Shown here piece after piece: positions 1 to 5,976 of a stretch of 7,979 bases of DNA (its first letter is position 1; each line of letters opens with the position of its first letter). The position numbers and the translations under genes were made by a program. The notes under the pieces are model-generated. The model was not told where the DNA came from. It searched no databases and was given only the letters and a program-made list of their open reading frames with translations. The stretch is from assembly GCA_016934645.1 (NCBI GenBank), contig JAFGSL010000396.1:1-7979 (forward strand), written 5' to 3'. Source of the DNA: Anaerolineae bacterium (GTDB lineage Bacteria; Chloroflexota; Anaerolineae; B4-G1; SLSP01).

Positions 1-102
1 AGACTCAGTAGATCGAAAATCTACGTTCGTAGTAACCACTTTAGTGGTTCTTTTAACGACTAAAGTCGTTACTACGAGCCAAAATTGTGATCTACTGAGA
101 CT
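1..102. repeat. Nested inverted-repeat (fold-back, MITE/REP-like) element
   Basis: The ends 1-14 and 89-102 are inverted repeats (one internal mismatch, 3 versus 100). Inside, CGTAGT (28-33) pairs with ACTACG (71-76). Between these arms lie two adjacent hairpins, AACCACT/AGTGGTT (34-40 with 43-49) and AACGACT/AGTCGTT (55-61 with 64-70), giving a cruciform or three-way-junction shape. A small alternative hairpin GTAGAT/ATCTAC (8-13 with 19-24) competes with the outer stem. The two inner hairpins differ at one base pair, changed on both sides so pairing is kept. There is no coding capacity for a transposase. It ends 37 bp before the GH5 start codon. It resembles non-autonomous palindromic repeats, but copy number cannot be judged from one window, and the element could extend left of base 1. 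Confidence 0.7.
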
Positions 103-125
103 ACAGACTGAAAACAAAACTACCC

Positions 126-131
126 AGGAGG
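126..131 (+). promoter_or_regulatory. Shine-Dalgarno of the GH5 gene
   Basis: A perfect AGGAGG stands 8 nt before the ATG at 140. It fixes the start and argues against the longer in-frame start at 44, which would lie inside the fold-back repeat. Confidence 0.85.
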
Positions 132-139
132 TTATCGTA

Positions 140-1558
140 ATGGATTTATTACAAATTCGTAATGGCAAAGTGGTCGACGCGCAAGGCCAAGAAGTACGCC
201 TGCGCGGAACGTGCGTCGGCGGCTGGATGAATATGGAGAACTTCATCAACGGCTACCCCGGCGCAGAACACGCACTCCGCGCCACGATGGCGGAGGCAAT
301 CGGGGAAAGCAAGGCGCACTTTTTCTTCGAGCGCCTGCTCGACTACTTCCTCGCTGAAGAAGACATCGCCTTTATGAAAGCGCAAGGCGCGACCGTCGTG
401 CGATTGTCATTCAACTATCGCCATTTCGAGAGCGATGCTGAACCGTTTACGTATCTCGAAAGCGGTTTCGCGCGATTGGAACAAGCCATCGGCTGGTGTG
501 CCAAACACGGCCTTTATGCCATTCTCGACCTGCACGCCGTCCAGGGCAACCAAAACAGCGACTGGCACTCCGACAACGCGACCCGCCACGCGCTCTTCTG
601 GCAACATCCACACTTTCAGGATCGCTTCGTCGCTCTGTGGGAGGCACTGGCAGAACGCCTGAGGAGCAACGCCGCCGTCGCCGGATACAACGTGATGAAC
701 GAGCCAGCCAGTGGCAACCCGCGCGGACGCCTGAACGGCATGGGCGAGCCAAAGTGGGATGAGATCAACGCGCTCTACGGGCGTATCGTCAGCGCCATCC
801 GCGCCATCGACCCCGACCACATCATCATCCTGGAGGGTGACAACTACTCCAGCCGCTTCGCCCACCTCAACGCGCCCTTCGCCGACAATCTTCTCTACAG
901 CAGCCACAATTACACCCGGCCGGGCTTCGGTCCCGGTCCCTATCCTACTGGCGAATGGAATCGAGCATGGCAAGAGACCAACTTCCTGGCGCACGAAGGC
1001 GCGCAGTTCATGCAAAAATACAACGTCCCCCTGTGGGTTGGCGAATTCGGCAGCCCGTACAACGGTCCCGTCGCCGAAGTTCCCGACCGGATGCGCGCGC
1101 TGGATGACCAAATCAGCGTCTTCGAGCAATACGGCATCCACTGGACCACCTGGACCTACAAAGACGTCGGCGTCATGGGATGGGTCTACCTCAACCCGGA
1201 GTCCGAATACATCCAGCGTGTCAAGCACAGTCTGGAAAGCAAGCGTCTGCTCAACAGCGATTTCTGGATGGGATGGCTACCGACTACGCCCGCCAAAGAA
1301 CTCGTCCACACCCTGGCGCACGAAGTCGTCGAAACTGTAGGCGACGAAGATATCACTGTGAGTGCAATCGAACGCTATCTCACCCAGGCGACGATGGCAA
1401 CCTACATCGGTGCACTGCTGCAGATTCCCTACGCCAAACTCTTCAAAGGATTATCCGAGAGCGAGCTTGATCGCATCCTGCAGTCGTTCGCTTTCAAGAA
1501 CTGCATCGTCCACCCAGAACTGGATGCAGTGATGACCAAACACATGAATGGAGCCTAA
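140..1558 (+). CDS. Cytoplasmic glycoside hydrolase family 5 (cellulase-fold) protein
   Basis: The product is a 472-residue retaining glycosidase of the (beta/alpha)8 GH5 type, acting on beta-linked sugars; the substrate is unknown. Family landmarks appear in order: Arg88 (VVRLSF), His132 (LDLHAV), acid/base Glu188 in NVMNEPA, His256/Tyr258 (SSHNY), nucleophile Glu302 in WVGEFGSP, and the aromatic HWTTWTY stretch (334-340). The catalytic set looks complete. The N-terminus ([19 protein letters not shown]) is hydrophilic, with no signal peptide, lipobox or membrane segment, so the enzyme should be cytoplasmic. After the barrel (about residue 375 on) comes a roughly 95-residue, probably helical tail with no domain I recognise. 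It is the first of four same-strand genes, and its stop is 1 nt from the uxaE start. By context I infer intracellular cleavage of an imported, perhaps uronate-bearing, oligosaccharide; cellulase activity is not implied. Family assignment is firm, substrate is not. Confidence 0.87.
   Translation: MDLLQIRNGKVVDAQGQEVRLRGTCVGGWMNMENFINGYPGAEHALRATMAEAIGESKAHFFFERLLDYFLAEEDIAFMKAQGATVVRLSFNYRHFESDAEPFTYLESGFARLEQAIGWCAKHGLYAILDLHAVQGNQNSDWHSDNATRHALFWQHPHFQDRFVALWEALAERLRSNAAVAGYNVMNEPASGNPRGRLNGMGEPKWDEINALYGRIVSAIRAIDPDHIIILEGDNYSSRFAHLNAPFADNLLYSSHNYTRPGFGPGPYPTGEWNRAWQETNFLAHEGAQFMQKYNVPLWVGEFGSPYNGPVAEVPDRMRALDDQISVFEQYGIHWTTWTYKDVGVMGWVYLNPESEYIQRVKHSLESKRLLNSDFWMGWLPTTPAKELVHTLAHEVVETVGDEDITVSAIERYLTQATMATYIGALLQIPYAKLFKGLSESELDRILQSFAFKNCIVHPELDAVMTKHMNGA
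1550..1553 (+). promoter_or_regulatory. Shine-Dalgarno of uxaE inside the GH5 stop region
   Basis: GGAG lies 6 nt before the ATG at 1560 and within the last codons of the GH5 gene. This favours 1560 over the in-frame ATG at 1548, which has no ribosome-binding sequence before it. The layout suggests translational coupling of the two genes. Confidence 0.7.
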
Positions 1559-1559
1559 A

Positions 1560-3020
1560 ATGATACCTGATTTACCCGTTGAGTTTGAGATCATTACGCA
1601 GTCGAAAGTTAAACTTGAAGGGGTAGCCTACGGTATGGTGCGTAGGCAGGAAAACCGCATACGATACCTGGTCGTCCTGGGTGACAAAACGGGCTTTGCC
1701 GGCGACCCGCACGGGGATGTGCTGCTGTGTCCATTGACGCCTGCCAATGCCGCTGCGCTGCGCGATAGACTGCCGTGGCTGAATCCCTCGCCATTGGGGC
1801 TGCACACATCAGCTGGCTTCGGCGACCGGCTTGGCATCGCCACGCCAGGCCACATCAAGGCAGCGGAACGCTATCCCGGCATCACGCCAATCTTCGCGCA
1901 GCAGTCGGTGCGCGAGAACGCCCGCACCGGGCGCACGCCGCAGGAGGTAATGGATGACGCGATGTGGGGAATCTTCCAGATGGGCTGGCGCGCGCCGTGG
2001 GGCGCGGATGCCGATCACCTCAAGACGCCCACCGACGCCGACACATTTATCGATACGGGGTACACTTTCTTCACCATCGATCCTGGCGCGCACGTGGATA
2101 ACGAAGCACACGACGCACCACCGGATGTAGTGCATACCAAGTTTGCAGCACTGCCCTGGGCAGAACTGGAAGACAGCCCAGAGAGCATGCAAAACCGCTA
2201 CTGCCAGCAAGCTTTCACTGCAGGGGAATTTACCTTCACCTTCGATCAGGAAACGCTGGAACGCGCCGCCGCCAAGTACGGACGCGCCCTAGCCCATACC
2301 GCGATGATGTATCGTTATATCACCGGGCGGATGGGTAGTAAGGTTGCTAGCAACCTACCCTTCGACCTCGAAGTCTCCGTGGACGAGACGGAAACACCCA
2401 CATCGCCGGAGGAGCATCTCTTCGTCGCCATGGAACTGCGCCGGCTGGGCGTGCAGTGGGTGAGCCTGGCGCCGCGTTTCGTGGGCCGTTTCGAGAAAGG
2501 CGTGGACTACATCGGTGATCTGGACATCTTCACCACGGCATTCGCGCGCCACGCTGCCATCGCGCGCGCTATGGGCCCGTACAAGCTCAGCCTGCACTCC
2601 GGTTCGGATAAGTTCTCTATCTATGCCATCGCCGCGAAATTGACAGACGGGATGGTACATCTCAAGACCGCCGGCACCAGTTACCTAGAAGCATTGCGGA
2701 CGGTAGCTCAAGTCGCGCCAGCATTCTTCCGCGAAATCTTCGCCTTCTCTTACGAGCGTTACGAGACCGACCGGGCGACCTATCACGTCTCCGCGCAACT
2801 GTCGAAGGTGCCTCCGCTGGGATCACTAACCGACGCCGAACTACCGGATCTGCTCAACCAGTTCGATGCACGACAGGTCTTGCACGTGACCTTTGGCTCA
2901 GTACTGGACACTTACCGTGAACCGTTGATAGCGCTGTTGGATGAACACACCGCCGTTTATAAGACACTACTTGACCAACACTTCCAGCGGCATCTTGCGC
3001 CGTTCTCGTCAATACATTGA
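1560..3020 (+). CDS. uxaE: Tagaturonate/fructuronate epimerase (UxaE family)
   Basis: The 486-residue product matches the UxaE family, known from Thermotoga maritima, which interconverts D-tagaturonate and D-fructuronate. This lets a galacturonate degrader use the glucuronate branch without UxaA/UxaB. Conserved-looking blocks are GFGDRLGIATPGHIKA (86-101), GADADHLKT (148-156), DPGAHVD (174-180), SVDETETPT (273-281), SLHSGSDKFS (344-353) and HLKTAGTSYLEALR (367-380). The His/Asp/Glu-rich blocks are candidate metal and substrate ligands, as expected of a metal-dependent TIM-barrel epimerase; individual roles are my inference. There is no signal peptide, so it is cytoplasmic. The start at 1560 is chosen for its GGAG at 6 nt; an ATG at 1548 would add four residues and overlap the GH5 gene. 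It sits directly upstream of uxaC, which makes its substrate. A perfect 16-bp palindrome lies inside the gene (2341-2356). No frameshift or missing region is seen. Confidence 0.9.
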   Translation: MIPDLPVEFEIITQSKVKLEGVAYGMVRRQENRIRYLVVLGDKTGFAGDPHGDVLLCPLTPANAAALRDRLPWLNPSPLGLHTSAGFGDRLGIATPGHIKAAERYPGITPIFAQQSVRENARTGRTPQEVMDDAMWGIFQMGWRAPWGADADHLKTPTDADTFIDTGYTFFTIDPGAHVDNEAHDAPPDVVHTKFAALPWAELEDSPESMQNRYCQQAFTAGEFTFTFDQETLERAAAKYGRALAHTAMMYRYITGRMGSKVASNLPFDLEVSVDETETPTSPEEHLFVAMELRRLGVQWVSLAPRFVGRFEKGVDYIGDLDIFTTAFARHAAIARAMGPYKLSLHSGSDKFSIYAIAAKLTDGMVHLKTAGTSYLEALRTVAQVAPAFFREIFAFSYERYETDRATYHVSAQLSKVPPLGSLTDAELPDLLNQFDARQVLHVTFGSVLDTYREPLIALLDEHTAVYKTLLDQHFQRHLAPFSSIH

Positions 3021-3033
3021 ACGGATTTTTCCT

Positions 3034-3095
3034 CACGAATCTTCACGAATCTAACTGATTGGATTTGAATTCGTGAAGATTCGTGTAAATTCGTG
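3034..3095. repeat. TTCGTG heptamer array with 17-bp inverted repeat
   Basis: The heptamer ATTCGTG occurs at 3069, 3079 and 3089, exactly 10 bp apart, and its complement CACGAAT occurs at 3034 and 3044, also 10 bp apart. The blocks 3034-3050 and 3069-3085 are a perfect 17-bp inverted repeat with an 18-nt loop. The last copy ends 3 bp before the uxaC Shine-Dalgarno. It could be a widespread intergenic repeat, an mRNA hairpin separating uxaE from uxaC, or operator-like sites on one face of the helix. The sequence alone does not decide. Confidence 0.75.
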
Positions 3096-3098
3096 GTT

Positions 3099-3103
3099 AG
3101 GAG
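3099..3103 (+). promoter_or_regulatory. Shine-Dalgarno of uxaC
   Basis: AGGAG lies 9 nt before the ATG at 3113. A nearer ATG at 3108 is out of frame with the gene and only 4 nt from the AGGAG, so 3113 is the supported start. Confidence 0.75.
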
Positions 3104-3112
3104 AAAAATGAC

Positions 3113-4534
3113 ATGCCTAATGATAAATGGACTTTGCATCCAGACCGTTTCTTTGACCCTGATCCCGCGCAGCGGACTGTGGCGCGCGAGTTATTCGCCT
3201 CAGTCGCTGAACTGCCGCTTGTCTGCCCACACGGGCATGTGGATCCGCGCCTGTTCGCATCGGAGGACGCCAGTTTCGGCACACCGGCAGATTTGCTCAT
3301 CATCCCCGATCACTACGTCTTCCGCATGCTGTACTCGCAGGGCATCTCGCTGGAAGCAATGGGTGTCCCTCGCAGCGATGGCGGCCCAGTAGAGCAGGAT
3401 CACCGCAAAATCTGGCAAACCTTTGCCGAGAACTTCCACCTGTTCCGTGGCACGCCGAGTGGGATATGGCTGCAACAGGAGCTCATCGAGGTGTTTGGCG
3501 TGGAGGAAAAACTATGTGGCGCGAACGCGCAAGCTATCTACGATCACATCGCTGCGCAACTGGCCTCTGCCGATTTTGCACCGCGTAAGCTATTCGAGCG
3601 CTTCAAGATCGAAGTGCTCTGCACCACCGACGCTGCCAGTGACCACCTAACAGTCCACCAGGCCATACGCGACTCCGGCTGGTCCGGCGTCGTACGCCCT
3701 ACTTTCCGCCCTGATGCTGTGGTCAACCTGGATGCGCCCAACTGGCGTGCCAACGTGGATGCACTTAGCGCTGCGGTCGGTTTCGAGGTGGACAGCTACA
3801 AGGCACTCATCCAAGCGCTAAAGGCGCGCCGCGCATTTTTCATCGAGATGGGCGCACGCGCCACCGACCACGCCGCGCTGACAGCGTACACGGGCGAACT
3901 CACACTACAAGAGGCCAACGCGATCTTCCAGCGGGCGCTGAAAGGCGAGGCCATGGCCGAGGATGCGACGTGCTTTACCGGTCACATGCTGATGGAGATG
4001 GCGCGCATGAGCATCGAGGATGGCCTGGTGATGCAGATGCACGTCGGCTCGTTCCGCAACCATAACCAGATCATCTTCGACCGCTTCGGCTTGGACAAAG
4101 GTTGTGACATCCCCATCGCCTCGGAGTTCACCCGCAATCTGCGCCCCCTGTTGGCGAAATACGGCAACGACGCCCGGCTCACGCTCCTTCTCTTCACCCT
4201 GGACGAAGACACCTACTCCCGTGAGTTGGCGACGTTAGCCGGACACTACCCCGCGCTTAAGTTGGGGCCGCCATGGTGGTTCCACGACAGCCTCGCCGGG
4301 ATGCGCCGCTACTTCGACCGGGTGACGGAGACCGCCGGCCTGTACAACACCGCCGGCTTCAACGACGATACCCGCGCCTTCCCCTCCATTCCCGCTCGGC
4401 ACGACGTATGGCGACGCGCCAGCGCCAACTGGATTGCTGGCCTCGTCGTCCGCCACGTCGTCGATATGGATGACGCGCGCGAAATGATTCTCGACTTGGC
4501 ATACCGGCTGACGAAACGAGCGTATAAACTGTAG
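3113..4534 (+). CDS. uxaC: Glucuronate/galacturonate isomerase (uronate isomerase)
   Basis: Uronate isomerase converts D-glucuronate to D-fructuronate and D-galacturonate to D-tagaturonate, the entry step of hexuronate catabolism, in the cytoplasm. The 473-residue length is that of the family (E. coli UxaC is about 470). This is an amidohydrolase-superfamily TIM barrel. The metal-binding HxH after strand 1 is seen as CPHGHVDPRLF (His40, His42). Further family blocks are TTDAASDHL (171-179), MQMHVGSFRNHN (307-318), KLGPPWWFHDS (383-393) and GFNDDTRAFPSIPARHDVWRR (415-435), the last carrying the conserved Asp/Arg and RH of the active site. The sequence is clearly diverged from the enterobacterial form (HGH where that has HCH) but keeps the core. 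It is third in the operon, 92 nt after uxaE and 53 nt before the SDR gene, and supplies both neighbours with substrate. It appears intact. Confidence 0.94.
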   Translation: MPNDKWTLHPDRFFDPDPAQRTVARELFASVAELPLVCPHGHVDPRLFASEDASFGTPADLLIIPDHYVFRMLYSQGISLEAMGVPRSDGGPVEQDHRKIWQTFAENFHLFRGTPSGIWLQQELIEVFGVEEKLCGANAQAIYDHIAAQLASADFAPRKLFERFKIEVLCTTDAASDHLTVHQAIRDSGWSGVVRPTFRPDAVVNLDAPNWRANVDALSAAVGFEVDSYKALIQALKARRAFFIEMGARATDHAALTAYTGELTLQEANAIFQRALKGEAMAEDATCFTGHMLMEMARMSIEDGLVMQMHVGSFRNHNQIIFDRFGLDKGCDIPIASEFTRNLRPLLAKYGNDARLTLLLFTLDEDTYSRELATLAGHYPALKLGPPWWFHDSLAGMRRYFDRVTETAGLYNTAGFNDDTRAFPSIPARHDVWRRASANWIAGLVVRHVVDMDDAREMILDLAYRLTKRAYKL

Positions 4535-4565
4535 ACAGTAGACAGGGGGAAAGAAACCCGTCTAC
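4531..4565 (+). repeat. GTAGACA direct repeat with hairpin between uxaC and the SDR gene
   Basis: GTAGACA is repeated in tandem at 4531 and 4538, the first copy overlapping the uxaC stop codon. GTAGAC (4538-4543) and GGG (4545-4547) can pair with CCC (4557-4559) and GTCTAC (4560-4565) around a 9-nt purine loop, with one bulged A. No U-run follows, so it is not a standard intrinsic terminator. It could tune expression or mRNA stability of the downstream gene, or simply be an intergenic repeat. Confidence 0.5.
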
Positions 4566-4574
4566 CCATCAAAA

Positions 4575-4579
4575 AGGAG
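4575..4579 (+). promoter_or_regulatory. Shine-Dalgarno of the SDR gene
   Basis: AGGAG lies 8 nt before the ATG at 4588. An ATG at 4583 is in another frame and too close, so 4588 is the supported start. Confidence 0.75.
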
Positions 4580-4587
4580 ACAATGAA

Positions 4588-5421
4588 ATGGACAAGACCT
4601 ATCTGAACGAGCTATTTGGCCTGGAAGGCAAAGTCGCCGTAGTGACAGGCGGCGGTGGTGTTTTATGCGGAGCGATGAGCCTGGCGTTGGGGCGCGTCGG
4701 CGTCAAAGTCGCTGTGCTCGATCTCTTCCTCGAAGCCGCGCAGAAGATTGTGGACCAGATTCAGGCTGATGGCGGCGAGGCCATCGCGGTGAAATGTGAT
4801 GTACTGGACAAAGCCAGCATCGAAGCGGCGGCGCAGACCGTCCTTGAGAAGTTCGGTAAAGTCGATATTCTCATCAACGGCGCTGGTGGTAACAAGAAAC
4901 AAGCTTCCACCAGCGCGGACGTGTCCTTCTTCGATCTACCCGCCGACGCAGTGCAGTGGGTGTTCAACCTCAACTTCATCGGCACGTTGCTGCCCACCCA
5001 GGTCTTCGGTAAATTGATGGCGGAACAGAAGCAAGGCGTAATCCTCAACGTCTCATCGATGAACGCCTTCCGCCCATTGACGCGCATCCCCGCCTACTCC
5101 GGGGCAAAAGCCGCAATCAGCAACTTCACGCAATGGCTGGCAGTCCATATGAACCAGGAATATGCACCGGACATTCGCGTGAACGCACTCGCGCCGGGCT
5201 TCTTCCTCACCGAACAAAACCGCTTCCTGCTTACCGAAGAGACAACCGGCAACCTCACGGCGCGCGGGAAAACGATCATTGATCACACGCCAATGGGTCG
5301 CTTTGGCGTACCAGAAGACCTCATCAGCACCACGCTCTGGCTACTCTCTGACGGAGCCAGCTTTGTGACCGGCGTGGTTGTACCGGTGGACGGCGGCTTC
5401 AGCGCGTTTAGCGGGGTATAA
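4588..5421 (+). CDS. uxuB: SDR oxidoreductase, probable D-mannonate oxidoreductase (fructuronate reductase)
   Basis: The 277-residue product is a classical short-chain dehydrogenase/reductase. The Rossmann start VAVVTGGGGVLCGAM (17-31) carries the glycine-rich motif in the GVL-C-G form rather than the common TGxxxGIG; this variant is what I associate with YjmF/UxuB-type mannonate oxidoreductases. Other landmarks are Asp45 after strand 2 (VAVLDLF, suggesting NAD(H) preference), CDV (70-72), NGAGG (97-101), Asn127/129, catalytic Ser157 with Tyr170-x3-Lys174 (YSGAK), the NALAPG loop (199-204) and VDGG (267-270) at the C-terminus. The triad and spacing are intact. Following uxaE and uxaC, the likely reaction is reduction of D-fructuronate to D-mannonate. 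The SDR fold is certain; the substrate is inferred from neighbours and family resemblance, and a related sugar-acid dehydrogenase is possible. E. coli UxuB is a different, polyol-dehydrogenase-type protein, so the symbol is functional only. Confidence 0.83.
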   Translation: MDKTYLNELFGLEGKVAVVTGGGGVLCGAMSLALGRVGVKVAVLDLFLEAAQKIVDQIQADGGEAIAVKCDVLDKASIEAAAQTVLEKFGKVDILINGAGGNKKQASTSADVSFFDLPADAVQWVFNLNFIGTLLPTQVFGKLMAEQKQGVILNVSSMNAFRPLTRIPAYSGAKAAISNFTQWLAVHMNQEYAPDIRVNALAPGFFLTEQNRFLLTEETTGNLTARGKTIIDHTPMGRFGVPEDLISTTLWLLSDGASFVTGVVVPVDGGFSAFSGV

Positions 5422-5432
5422 AAGGGAGGGGG

Positions 5433-5840
5433 CTAAGATTCTATTCCCAGGGCTTTGTTGATGCTGTCGAGAAGCTCTCGAGGGCCGAAAGGTTTGGTGA
5501 TGTAGTCGTCCACTTTGGCGATATGGAGGCCAAGGAGTCGGTCGATACTCCGGTCTTTGGCAGTGACGATGATGACGGGAATGTTTTTCAGCTCCTCATC
5601 GATCTTCATCTGCTGGTAGACACTCCAACCATCAAGATCGGGCAGCATTAGGTCGAGCAGGACGAGTTGTGGCTTGAGCTTGCGCACAAGCTCCAATCCT
5701 TCACGCCCGCCCACGGCGGTGGCTAGTTCGAAGTTCCGGCGTCCGAGGGTGAGGTGGATGAGCCGAAGCATTTCGGGTTCATCGTCGATGCAGACGATTG
5801 TGGGTTTTTCCTGTGCAGGTGTTGGTGTGGTTTTGGACAT
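5433..5840 (-). CDS. Single-domain response regulator (CheY-like REC protein)
   Basis: This small cytoplasmic receiver protein (135 residues from the chosen start) has no output domain. Numbering from the longer start at 5852, the acidic pair is Asp23-Asp24 (VCIDDEP), the phospho-acceptor is Asp67 (LVLLDLMLP), the switch Thr is Thr97 (IIVTAKD) and the conserved lysine is Lys120 (ITKPFGP). All key residues are present, so phosphorylation by a histidine kinase is expected; no kinase lies in the window. Start choice: ATG at 5840 has AGGAG 4 nt upstream, while ATG at 5852 (four residues longer) has only a weak AAAGG. I prefer 5840, with moderate confidence. The 3' end is 11 bp from the converging SDR gene, and the gene lies downstream of the glycosyltransferase on the same strand. 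The output is unknown: it may act through protein-protein contact or in a phosphorelay. Confidence 0.93.
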   Translation of the reverse strand: MSKTTPTPAQEKPTIVCIDDEPEMLRLIHLTLGRRNFELATAVGGREGLELVRKLKPQLVLLDLMLPDLDGWSVYQQMKIDEELKNIPVIIVTAKDRSIDRLLGLHIAKVDDYITKPFGPRELLDSINKALGIES

Positions 5841-5874
5841 GGTTCTCCTCATTATTTACCTTTACTAGCTCATC

Positions 5875-5923
5875 TTCGTAATGCCCATACGAATCGAGCT
5901 CTGCTCGGTAGCTCCTTATGGGC
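5875..5923 (-). repeat. Imperfect inverted repeat with alternative stems upstream of the response regulator
   Basis: GCCCATA (5883-5889) pairs with TATGGGC (5917-5923), enclosing the hairpin CGAGC/GCTCG (5895-5899 with 5903-5907, loop TCT). TTCGTA (5875-5880) can instead pair with TACGAA (5888-5893), which uses part of the outer stem, so the two folds exclude each other. It lies in the 136-nt gap after the glycosyltransferase gene and before the response-regulator start. No U-run follows on either strand. It may be an intergenic repeat or a leader structure. Confidence 0.5.
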
Positions 5924-5976
5924 TTAGTGTGACCTTAAACTGTGAAATGCTCCGGCTCTTTTGGCAGAGATCAGGC

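Noticed and set aside
44..139. In-frame upstream extension of the GH5 gene adding 32 residues
   Set aside because: It lies in the fold-back repeat, has no Shine-Dalgarno, and the ATG at 140 has a perfect AGGAGG at good spacing.
407..1228. 273-codon open frame on the - strand opposite the GH5 gene
   Set aside because: The translation is low-complexity (Val/Ala/Gly/Asp-rich) with no recognisable domain, and the + strand frame has a complete GH5 catalytic set. It is a shadow of high-GC codon use.
759..1340. 193-codon open frame on the + strand in a second frame of GH5
   Set aside because: Ser/Thr/Pro/Arg-rich shadow translation, no ribosome-binding site and no domain.
1809..2210. 133-codon open frame opposite uxaE
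   Set aside because: No family features, and it is fully contained in a well-conserved uxaE gene.
3034..3095. CRISPR-like array
   Set aside because: Units are only 7 bp, in both orientations, with 3-bp gaps; no repeat-spacer pattern and no cas genes.
4538..4565. Rho-independent terminator after uxaC
   Set aside because: The hairpin has a bulge and is followed by CCATCAAAAAGG rather than a T-run, and the next gene is a same-pathway gene with its own Shine-Dalgarno.
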